Shown: positions 25,198 through 36,126 of the stretch, piece after piece
Position numbering within the stretch: position 1 is the stretch's first letter
How the letters are laid out: every line of letters starts with the position of its first letter
Source: Morinoia aosen
Lineage: Eukaryota > Arthropoda > Malacostraca > Amphipoda > Talitridae
Direction of reading: 5' to 3'
Length of the DNA stretch: 64,000 nucleotides
Assembly: GCA_030386875.1 (NCBI GenBank)
Contig: CM059560.1
Location: 44,000,757 to 44,064,756, forward strand
Notes under the pieces: model-generated
What the model was told of the DNA's origin: nothing
The model's database searches: none
The model's input: only the letters and a program-made list of their open reading frames with translations
Translations under genes and position numbers: made by a program

Positions 25198-26030
25198 GAA
25201 ATACCTTCTGTACTACTTTGTACGCTGTAGAGATACCTCGTGTACTCCTTTGTACGTTCTAGAGATATTTCCTGTACTCATTTGTGCGCTGTAGAGATAC
25301 CTTCTGTACTCCTTTGTGCGCTGTAGAGATACCTTCTGTACTCCTTTGTGCGCTGTAGAGATACCTCGTGTACTCCTTTGTACGTTCTAGAAATATTTCC
25401 TGTACTCCTTTGTGCGCTGTAGAGATACCTTCTGTACTCCTTTGTGCGCTGAAGAGATACCTTCTGTACTCTTTTGTGCGCTGTAGAGATACCTTCTGTA
25501 CTCCTTTGTGCGCTGTAGAGATACCTTCTGTACTCCTTTGTGCGCTGTAGAGATACCTTCTGTACTCCTTTGTGCGCTGTAGAGATACCTTCTGTACTCC
25601 TTTGTGCGCTGTAGAAATACCTTCTGTACTACTTTGTACGCTGTAGAGATACCTCGTGTACTCCTTTGTACGTTCTAGAGATATTTCCTGTACTCATTTG
25701 TGCGCTGTAGAGATACCTTCTGTACTCCTTTGTGCGCTGTAGAGATACCTTCTGTACTCCTTTGTGCGCTGTAGAGATACCTCGTGTACTCCTTTGTACG
25801 TTCTAGAAATATTTCCTGTACTCCTTTGTGCGCTGTAGAGATACCTTCTGTACTCCTTTGTGCGCTGTAGAGATACCTTCTGTACTCTTTTGTGCGCTGT
25901 AGAGATACCTTCTGTACTCCTTTGTGCGCTGTAGAGATACCTTCTGTACTCCTTTGTGCGGTGTAGAGATACCTTCTGTACTCCTTTGTGCGCTGTAGAG
26001 ATACCTTCTGTTTTCCTTTGTGCGCTGTAG
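25198..26030. repeat. 416-bp tandem duplication inside the 6,176-bp-offset repeat
   Basis: A 13-monomer unit is present twice in tandem. The sequence from the GTAGAAATACC unit ending near 25201 recurs at 25617, with TACTACTTTG, TACTCATTTG, a TTCTAGAAATA C unit and TACTCTTTTG (25468/25884) all spaced 416 bp. The same doubled structure is present at 31377 and 31793, so the 416-bp doubling is older than the 6,176-bp duplication. Private changes (GCGGTG, CTGTTTTCC) mark the second unit in both copies. Confidence 0.88.
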
Positions 26031-26047
26031 AGATACCTTCTGTACTC

Positions 26048-26111
26048 CTTTGTGCGCTGTAGAGATATTTCCTGTACTCCTTTGTACGCTGTAGAGATAT
26101 TTCCTGTACTC
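26048..26111. repeat. Two A/C hybrid monomers
   Basis: Two consecutive units begin like A or A' (GTGCGCTG, then GTACGCTG) but end like C (ATTTCCTG). The switch falls within TAGAGATA, the core that A and C share. They are best explained by recombination or gene conversion between A and C units. The pair recurs at 32224-32287 in the duplicate copy. Confidence 0.85.
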
Positions 26112-27999
26112 CTTTGTGCGCTGTAGAGATACCTCGTGTACTCCTTTGTACGTTCTAGAGATATTTCCTGAACTCCTTTGTGCGCTGTAGAGAAACCTTC
26201 TGTACTCCTTTGTGCGCTGTAGAGATACCTTCTGTACTCCTTTGTGCGCTGTAGAGATACCTTCTGTACGCCTTTGTGCGCTGTAGAGATACCTTCTGTA
26301 CTCCTTTGTGCGCTGTAGAGATACCTTCTGTACTCCTATGTGCGCTGTAGAGATACCTTCTGTACTCCTTTGTGCGCTGTAGAGATACCTCGTGTACTCC
26401 TTTGTACGTTCTAGAGATATTTCCTGTACTCCTTTGTGCGCTGTAGAGATACCTTCTGTACTCCTTTGTGCGCTGTAGAGATACCTTCTGTACTCCTTTG
26501 TGCGCTGTAGAGATACCTCGTGTACTCCTTCGTACGTTCTAGAGATATTTCCTGTACTCCTTTGTGCGCTGTAGAGATACCTTCTGTACTCCTTTGTGCG
26601 CTGTAGAGATACCTTCTGTACTCCTTTGTGCGCTGTAGAGATACCTTCTGTACTCCTTTGTGCGCTGTAGAGATACCTTCTGTACTCCTTTGTACGCTGT
26701 AGAGATACCTCGTGTACTCCTTTGTGCGCTGTAGAGATACCTTCTGTACTCCTTTGTGCGCTGTAGAGATACCTTCTGTACTCCTTTGTGCGCTGTAGAG
26801 ATACCTTCTGTACTCCTTTGTACGCTTTAGAGATACCTCGTGTACTCCTTTGTACGTTCTAGAGATATTTCCTGTACTCCTTTGTGCGCTGTAGAGATAC
26901 CTTCTGTACTCCTTTGTGCGCTGTAGAGATACCTTCTTTACTCCTTTTTGCGCTGTAGAGATACCTTCTGTACTCCTTTGTGCGCTGTAGAGATACCTTC
27001 TGTACTCCTTTGTGCGCTGTAGAGATACCTTCTGTACTCCTTTGTACGCTGTAGAGATACCTCGTGTACTCCTTTGTACGTTCTAGAGATATTTCCTGTA
27101 CTCCTTTGTGCGCTGTAGAGATACCTTCTGTACTCCTTTGTGCGCTGTAGAAATACCTTCTGTACTCCTTTGTGCGCTGTAGAGATACCTTCTGTACTCC
27201 TTTGTGCGCTGTAGAGATACCTCGTGTACTCCTTTGTACGCTGTAGAGATACCTTCTGTACTCCTTTGTGCGCTGTAGAGATACCTTCTCTACTCCTTTG
27301 TGCGCTGTAGCGATACCTTCTGTACTCCTTTGTGCGCTGTAGAGATACCTTCTGTACTCCTTTGTGCGCTGTAGAGATACCTTCTGTACTCCTTTGTGCG
27401 CTGTAGAGATACCTTCTGTACTCCTTTGTGCGCTGTAGAGATACCTTCTGTACTCCTTTGTGCGCTGTAGAGATACCTTCTGTACTCCTTTGTACGCTGT
27501 AGAGATACCTCGTGTACTCCTTTGTACGTTCTAGAGATATTTCCTGTACTCATTTGTGCGCTGTAGAGATACCTTCTGTACTCCTTTGTGTGCTGTAGAG
27601 ATACCTTCTGTACTCCTTTGTGCGCTGTAGAGATACCTTCTGTACTCCTTTGTGCGCTGTAGAGATACCTTCTGTACTCCTTTGTACGCTGTAGAGATAC
27701 CTTCTGTACTCCTTTGTACGCTGTAGAGATACCTCGTGTACTCCTTTGTACGTTCTAGAGATATTTCCTGTACTCCTTTGTGCGCTGTAGAGATACCTTC
27801 TGTACTCCTTTGTGCGCTGTAGAGATACCTTCTGTACTCTTTTGTGCGCTGTAGAGATACCTTCTGTACTCCTTTGTGCGCTGTAGAGATACCTTCTGTA
27901 CTCCTTTGTGCGCTGTAGAGATACCTTCTGTACTCCTTTGTGCGCTGTAGAGATACCTTCTGTACTCCTTTGTGCGCAGTAGAGATACCTTCTGTACTC

Positions 28000-28063
28000 C
28001 TTTGTACGCTGTAGAGATATTTCCTGTACTCCTTTGTACGCTGTAGAGATATTTCCTGTACTC
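28000..28063. repeat. Second pair of A/C hybrid monomers
   Basis: Two adjacent units with the A' left half (GTACGCTG) and C right half (ATTTCCTG), duplicated at 34176-34239. Single hybrids of the same design occur at 38774-38805 and 48341-48372. Confidence 0.85.
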
Positions 28064-29950
28064 CTTTGTGCGCTGTAGAGATACCTCGTGTACTCCTCTG
28101 TACGTTCTAGAGATATTTCCTGAACTCCTTTGTGCGCTGTAGAGATACCTTCTGTACTCCTTTGTGCGCTGTAGAGATACCTTCTGTACTCCTTTGTGCG
28201 CTGTATAGATACCTTCTGTACTCCTTTGTGCGCTGTAGAGATACCTTCTGTACTCCTTTGTGCGCTGTAGAGATACCTCGTGTACTCCTTTGTACGTTCT
28301 AGAGATATTTCCTGTACTCCTTTGTGCGCTGTAGAGATACCTTCTGTACTCCTTTGTGCGCTGTAGAGATACCTTCTGTACTCCTTTGTGCGCTGTAGAG
28401 ATACCTCGTGTACTCCTTCGTACGTTCTAGAGATATTTCCTGTACTCCTTTGTGCGCTGTAGAGATTCCTTCTGCACTCCTTTGTGCGCTGCAGAGATAC
28501 CTTCTGTACTCCTTTGTGCGCTGTAGAGATACCTTCTGTACTCCTTTGTGCGCTGTAGAGATACCTTCTGTACTCCTTTGTACGCTGTAGAGATACCTCG
28601 TGTACTCCTTTGTGCGCTGTAGAGATACCTTCTGTACTCCTTTGTGCGCTGTAGAGATACCTTCTGTACTCCTTTGTGCGCTGTAGAGATACCTTCTGTA
28701 CTCCTTTGTACGCTGTAGAGATACCTCGTGTACTCCTTTGTACGTTCTAGAGATATTTCCTGTACTCCTTTGTGCGCTGTAGAGATACCTTCTGTACTCC
28801 TTTGTGCGCTGTAGAGATACCTTCTGTACTCCTTTGTGCGCTGTAGAGATACCTTCTGTACTCCTTTGTGCGCTGTAGAGATACCTTCTGTACTCCTTTG
28901 TGCGCTGTAGAGATACCTCGTGTACTCCTTTGTACGTTCTAGAGATATTTCCTGTACTCCTTTGTGCGCTGTAGAGATATCTTCTGTACTCCTTTGTGCG
29001 CTGTAGAGATACCTTCTGTACTCCTTTGTACGCTGTAGAGATACCTCGTGTACTCCTTTGTACGTTCTAGAGATATTTCCTGTACTCCTTTGTGCGCTGT
29101 AGAGATACCTTCTGTACTCCTTTGTGCGCTGTAGAGATACCTTCTGTACTCCTTTGTACGCTGTGGAGATAACTTCTGTACTCCTTTGTACGCTGTAGAG
29201 ACACCTCGTGTACTCCTTTGTACGTTCTAGAGATATTTCCTGTACTCCTTTGTGCGCTGTAGAGATACCTTCTGAACTCCTTTGTGCGCTGTAGAGATAC
29301 CTTCTGTACTCCTTTGTGCGCTGTAGAGATACCTTCTGTACTCCTTTGTACGCTGTAGAGATACCTCGTGTACTCCTTTGTACGTTCTAGAGATATTTCC
29401 TGTACTCCTTTGTGCGCTGTAGAGATACCTTCTGTACTCCTTTGTGCGCTGTAGAGATACCTTCGCTACCCCTTTGTGCGCTGTAGAGATACCTTCTGTA
29501 CTCCTTTGTGCGCTGTAGAGATACCTTCTGTACTCCTTTGTACGCTGTAGAGATACCTCGTGTACTCCTTTGTACGTTCTAGAGATATTTCCTGTACTCC
29601 TTTGTGCGCTGTAGAGATACCTTCTGTACTCCTTTGTGCGCTGTAGAGATACCTTCTGTACTCCTTTGTGCGCTGTAGAGATACCTTCTGTACTCCTTTG
29701 TGCGCTGTAGAGATACCTTCTGTACTCCTTTGTGCGCTGTAGAGATTCCTTCTGTACTCCTTAGTACGCTGTAGAGATACCTCGTGTACTCCTTTGTACG
29801 TTCTAGAGATATTTCCTGTACTCCTTATTGCGCTGTAGAGATACCTTCTGTACTCCTTTGTGCGCTGTAGAGATACCTTCTGTACTCCTTTGTGCGCTGT
29901 AGAGATACCTTCTGTACTCCTTTGTACGCTGTAGAGATACCTTCTGTACT

Positions 29951-31179
29951 CCTTTGTGCTCTGTAGAGATACCTTCTGTACTCCTTTGTACGCTGTAGAG
30001 ATACCTCGTGTACTCCTTTGTACGTTCCAGAGATATTTCCTGTACTCCTTTGTGCGCTGTAGAGATACCTTCTGTACTCCTTTGTGCGCTGTAGAGATAC
30101 CTTCTGTACTCCTTTGTGCGCTGTAGAGATACCTTCTCTACTCCTTTGTGCGCTGTAGAGATACCTCGTGTACTCCTTTGTACGCTGTAGAGATACCTTC
30201 TGCACTCCTTTGTGCGCTGTAGAGATACCTTCTGTACTCCTTTGTGCGCTGTAGAGATACCTTCTGTACTCCTTTGTGCGCTGTAGAGATACCTTCTGTA
30301 CTCCTTTGTGCGCTGTAGAGATACCTTCTGTACTCCTTTGTGCGCTGTAGAGATACCTTCTGTACTCCTTTGTGCGCTGTAGAGATACCTTCTGTACTCC
30401 TTTGTGCGCTGTAGAGATACCTTCTGTACTCCTTTGTACGCTGTAGAGATACCTCGTGTACTCCTTTGTACGTTCTAGAGATATTTCCTGTACTTCTTTG
30501 TGCGCTGTAGAGATACCTTCTGTACTCCTTTGTGCGCTGTAGAGATACCTTCTGTACTCCTTTGTGCGCTGTAGAGATACCTCGTGTACTCCTTTGTACG
30601 CTGTAGAGATACCTTCTGTACTCCTTTGTGCGCTGTAGAGATACCTTCTGTACTCCTTTGTGCGCTGTAGAGATACCATCTGTACTCCTTTGTGCGCTGT
30701 AGAGATACCTTCTGTACTCCTTTGTGCGCTGTAGAGATACCTTCTGTACTCCTTTGTGCGCTGTAAAGATACCTTCTGTACTCCTTTGTGCGCTGTAGAG
30801 ATACCTTCTGTACTCCTTTGTGCGCTGTAGAGATACCTTCTGTACTCCTTTGTACGCTGTAGAGATACCTCGTGTACTCCTTTGTACGTTCTAGAGATAT
30901 TTCCTGTACTCCTTTGTGCGCTGTAGAGATACCTTCTGTACTCCTTTGTGCGCTGTAGAGATACCTTCTGTACTCCTTTGTGCGCTGTAGAGATACCTTC
31001 TGTACTCCTTTGTGTGCTGTAGAGATACCTCGTGTACTCCTTTGTACGCTGAAGAGATACCTTCTGTACTCCTTTGTGCGCTGTAGAGATACCTTCTGTA
31101 CTCCTTTGTGCGCTGTAGAGATACCTTCTGTACTCCTTTGTGCGCTGTAGAGATACCTTCTGTACTCCTTTGTGCGCTG
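29951..31179. repeat. Array segment between the two 6,176-bp-offset copies
   Basis: About 1.2 kb of ordinary monomers not matched at the 6,176-bp offset. It has long runs of A units (for example 30211-30420) and few B-C pairs. The only visible marks are single-base variants such as GTGCTCTG near 29957, TTCCAGAG near 30026 and a GAAGAG unit near 31050. Confidence 0.8.
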
Positions 31180-34100
31180 TAGAGATACCTTCTCTACTCC
31201 TTTGTGCGCTGTAGAGATACCTTCTGTACTCCTTTGTGCGCTGTAGAGATACCTTCTGTACTCCTTTGTGCGCTGTAGAGATACCTTCTGTACTCCTTTG
31301 TGCGCTGTAGAGATACCTTCTGTACTCCTTTGTGCGCTGTAGAGATACCTTCTGTACTCCTTTGTGCGCTGTAGAAATACCTTCTGTACTACTTTGTACG
31401 CTGTAGAGATACCTCGTGTACTCCTTTGTACGTTCTAGAGATATTTCCTGTACTCATTTGTGCGCTGTAGAGATACCTTCTGTACTCCTTTGTGCGCTGT
31501 AGAGATACCTTCTGTACTCCTTTGTGCGCTGTAGAGATACCTCGTGTACTCCTTTGTACGTTCTAGAAATATTTCCTGTACTCCTTTGTGCGCTGTAGAG
31601 ATACCTTCTGTACTCCTTTGTGCGCTGTAGAGATACCTTCTGTACTCTTTTGTGCGCTGTAGAGATACCTTCTGTACTCCTTTGTGCGCTGTAGAGATAC
31701 CTTCTGTACTCCTTTGTGCGCTGTAGAGATACCTTCTGTACTCCTTTGTGCGCTGTAGAGATACCTTCTGTACTCCTTTGTGCGCTGTAGAAATACCTTC
31801 TGTACTACTTTGTACGCTGTAGAGATACCTCGTGTACTCCTTTGTACGTTCTAGAGATATTTCCTGTACTCATTTGTGCGCTGTAGAGATACCTTCTGTA
31901 CTCCTTTGTGCGCTGTAGAGATACCTTCTGTACTCCTTTGTGCGCTGTAGAGATACCTCGTGTACTCCTTTGTACGTTCTAGAAATATTTCCTGTACTCC
32001 TTTGTGCGCTGTAGAGATACCTTCTGTACTCCTTTGTGCGCTGTAGAGATACCTTCTGTACTCTTTTGTGCGCTGTAGAGATACCTTCTGTACTCCTTTG
32101 TGCGCTGTAGAGATACCTTCTGTACTCCTTTGTGCGGTGTAGAGATACCTTCTGTACTCCTTTGTGCGCTGTAGAGATACCTTCTGTTTTCCTTTGTGCG
32201 CTGTAGAGATACCTTCTGTACTCCTTTGTGCGCTGTAGAGATATTTCCTGTACTCCTTTGTACGCTGTAGAGATATTTCCTGTACTCCTTTGTGCGCTGT
32301 AGAGATACCTCGTGTACTCCTTTGTACGTTCTAGAGATATTTCCTGAACTCCTTTGTGCGCTGTAGAGATACCTCCTGTACTCCTTTGTGCGCTGTAGAG
32401 ATACCTTCTGTACTCCTTTGTGCGCTGTAGAGATACCTTCTGTACGCCTTTGTGCGCTGTAGAGATACCTTCTGTACTCCTTTGTGCGCTGTAGAGATAC
32501 CTTCTGTACTCCTATGTGCGCTGTAGAGATACCTTCTGTACTCCTTTGTGCGCTGTAGAGATACCTCGTGTACTCCTTTGTACGTTCTAGAGATATTTCC
32601 TGTACTCCTTTGTGCGCTGTAGAGATACCTTCTGTACTCCTTTGTGCGCTGTAGAGATACCTTCTGTACTCCTTTGTGCGCTGTAGAGATACCTCGTGTA
32701 CTCCTTCGTACGTTCTAGAGATATTTCCTGTACTCCTTTGTGCGCTGTAGAGATACCTTCTGTACTCCTTTGTGCGCTGTAGAGATACCTTCTGTACTCC
32801 TTTGTGCGCTGTAGAGATACCTTCTGTACTCCTTTGTGCGCTGTAGAGATACCTTCTGTACTCCTTTGTACGCTGTAGAGATACCTCGTGTACTCCTTTG
32901 TGCGCTGTAGAGATACCTTCTGTACTCCTTTGTGCGCTGTAGAGATACCTTCTGTACTCCTTTGTGCGCTGTAGAGATACCTTCTGTACTCCTTTGTACG
33001 CTTTAGAGATACCTCGTGTACTCCTTTGTACGTTCTAGAGATATTTCCTGTACTCCTTTGTGCGCTGTAGAGATACCTTCTGTACTCCTTTGTGCGCTGT
33101 AGAGATACCTTCTTTACTCCTTTGTGCGCTGTAGAGATACCTTCTGTACTCCTTTGTGCGCTGTAGAGATACCTTCTGTACTCCTTTGTGCGCTGTAGAG
33201 ATACCTTCTGTACTCCTTTGTACGCTGTAGAGATACCTCGTGTACTCCTTTGTACGTTCTAGAGATATTTCCTGTACTCCTTTGTGCGCTGTAGAGATAC
33301 CTTCTGTACTCCTTTGTGCGCTGTAGAAATACCTTCTGTACTCCTTTGTGCGCTGTAGAGATACCTTCTGTACTCCTTTGTGCGCTGTAGAGATACCTCG
33401 TGTACTCCTTTGTACGCTGTAGAGATACCTTCTGTACTCCTTTGTGCGCTGTAGAGATACCTTCTCTACTCCTTTGTGCGCTGTAGCGATACCTTCTGTA
33501 CTCCTTTGTGCGCTGTAGAGATACCTTCTGTACTCCTTTGTGCGCTGTAGAGATACCTTCTGTACTCCTTTGTGCGCTGTAGAGATACCTTCTGTACTCC
33601 TTTGTGCGCTGTAGAGATACCTTCTGTACTCCTTTGTGCGCTGTAGAGATACCTTCTGTACTCCTTTGTACGCTGTAGAGATACCTCGTGTACTCCTTTG
33701 TACGTTCTAGAGATATTTCCTGTACTCATTTGTGCGCTGTAGAGATACCTTCTGTACTCCTTTGTGCGCTGTAGAGATACCTTCTGTACTCCTTTGTGCG
33801 CTGTAGAGATACCTTCTGTACTCCTTTGTGCGCTGTAGAGATACCTTCTGTACTCCTTTGTACGCTGTAGAGATACCTTCTGTACTCCTTTGTACGCTGT
33901 AGAGATACCTCGTGTACTCCTTTGTACGTTCTAGAGATATTTCCTGTACTCCTTTGTGCGCTGTAGAGATACCTTCTGTACTCCTTTGTGCGCTGTAGAG
34001 ATACCTTCTGTACTCTTTTGTGCGCTGTAGAGATACCTTCTGTACTCCTTTGTGCGCTGTAGAGATACCTTCTGTACTCCTTTGTGCGCTGTAGAGATAC

Positions 34101-36126
34101 CTTCTGTACTCCTTTGTGCGCTGTAGAGATACCTTCTGTACTCCTTTGTGCGCAGTAGAGATACCTTCTGTACTCCTTTGTACGCTGTAGAGATATTTCC
34201 TGTACTCCTTTGTACGCTGTAGAGATATTTCCTGTACTCCTTTGTGCGCTGTAGAGATACCTCGTGTACTCCTCTGTACGTTCTAGAGATATTTCCTGAA
34301 CTCCTTTGTGCGCTGTAGAGATACCTTCTGTACTCCTTTGTGCGCTGTAGAGATACCTTCTGTACTCCTTTGTGCGCTGTATAGATACCTTCTGTACTCC
34401 TTTGTGCGCTGTAGAGATACCTACTGTACTCCTTTGTGCGCTGTAGAGATACCTCGTGTACTCCTTTGTACGTTCTAGAGATATTTCCTGTACTCCTTTG
34501 TGCGCTGTAGAGATACCTTCTGTACTCTTTTGTGCACTGTAGAGATACCTTCTGTACTCCTTTGTGCGCTGTAGAGATACCTCGTGTACTCCTTCGTACG
34601 TTCTAGAGATATTTCCTGTACTCCTTTGTGCGCTGTAGAGATTCCTTCTGCACTCCTTTGTGCGCTGTAGAGATACCTTCTGTACTCCTTTGTGCGCTGT
34701 AGAGATACCTTCTGTACTCCTTTGTGCGCTGTAGAGATACCTTCTGTACTCCTTTGTACGCTGTAGAGATACCTCGTGTACTCCTTTGTGCGCTGTAGAG
34801 ATACCTTCTGTACTCCTTTGTGCGCTGTAGAGATACCTTCTGTACTCCTTTGTGCGCTGTAGAGATACCTTCTGTACTCCTTTGTACGCTGTAGAGATAC
34901 CTCGTGTACTCCTTTGTACGTTCTAGAGATATTTCCTGTACTCCTTTGTGCGCTGTAGAGATACCTTCTGTACTCCTTTGTGCGCTGTAGAGATACCTTC
35001 TGTACTCCTTTGTGCGCTGTAGAGATACCTTCTGTACTCCTTTGTGCGCTGTAGAGATACCTTCTGTACTCCTTTGTGCGCTGTAGAGATACCTCGTGTA
35101 CTCCTTTGTACGTTCTAGAGATATTTCCTGTACTCCTTTGTGCGCTGTAGAGATATCTTCTGTACTCCTTTGTGCGCTGTAGAGATACCTTCTGTACTCC
35201 TTTGTACGCTGTAGAGATACCTCGTGTACTCCTTTGTACGTTCTAGAGATATTTCCTGTACTCCTTTGTGCGCTGTAGAGATACCTTCTGTACTCCTTTG
35301 TGCGCTGTAGAGATACCTTCTGTACTCCTTTGTACGCTGTGGAGATAACTTCTGTACTCCTTTGTACGCTGTAGAGACACCTCGTGTACTCCTTTGTACG
35401 TTCTAGAGATATTTCCTGTACTCCTTTGTGCGCTGTAGAGATACCTTCTGAACTCCTTTGTGCGCCGTAGAGATACCTTCTGTACTCCTTTGTGCGCTGT
35501 AGAGATACCTTCTGTACTCCTTTGTACGCTGTAGAGATACCTCGTGTACTCCTTTGTACGTTCTAGAGATATTTCCTGTACTCCTTTGTGCGCTGTAGAG
35601 ATACCTTCTGTACTCCTTTGTGCGCTGTAGAGATACCTTCGCTACCCCTTTGTGCGCTGTAGAGATACCTTCTGTACTCCTTTGTGCGCTGTAGAGATAC
35701 CTTCTGTACTCCTTTGTACGCTGTAGAGATACCTCGTGTACTCCTTTGTACGTTCTAGAGATATTTCCTGTACTCCTTTGTGCGCTGTAGAGATACCTTC
35801 TGTACTCCTTTGTGCGCTGTAGAGATACCTTCTGTACTCCTTTGTGCGCTGTAGAGATACCTTCTGTACTCCTTTGTGCGCTGTAGAGATACCTTCTGTA
35901 CTCCTTTGTGCGCTGTAGAGATTCCTTCTGTACTCCTTAGTACGCTGTAGAGATACCTCGTGTACTCCTTTGTACGTTCTAGAGATATTTCCTGTACTCC
36001 TTATTGCGCTGTAGAGATACCTTCTGTACTCCTTTGTGCGCTGTAGAGATACCTTCTGTACTCCTTTGTGCGCTGTAGAGATACCTTCTGTACTCCTTTG
36101 TAAGCTGTAGAGATACCTTCTGTACT
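31180..36126. repeat. 6,176-bp-offset duplication, second copy (partner 25000-29950)
   Basis: Second copy of the 193-monomer-offset duplication, in perfect register with the first. Differences are isolated substitutions, for example GCCGTAG near 35464, TAAGCTG near 36102 and a TACTGTACTCC change near 34422. The two copies are clearly separable but close. The 416-bp doubling and both A/C hybrid pairs are retained. Confidence 0.93.

Larger units (their letters stand above)
25000..29950. repeat. 6,176-bp-offset duplication, first copy (partner 31180-36126)
   Basis: Almost 5 kb matches 31180-36126 at a constant offset of 6,176 bp (193 monomers) with no indel. Markers include CTCTACTCC (25015/31191), TACTACTTTG in three or four places, GCGGTG (25958/32134), CTGTTTTCC (about 26009/32185), TACGCTTTAG (26821/32997), TAGCGATACC (about 27309/33485), CTTCGCTACCCC (29462/35638) and CCTTATTGCG (29823/35999). 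The left boundary lies between 24967 and 25015. The right boundary is gradual, at about 29950-30100. Confidence 0.93.
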
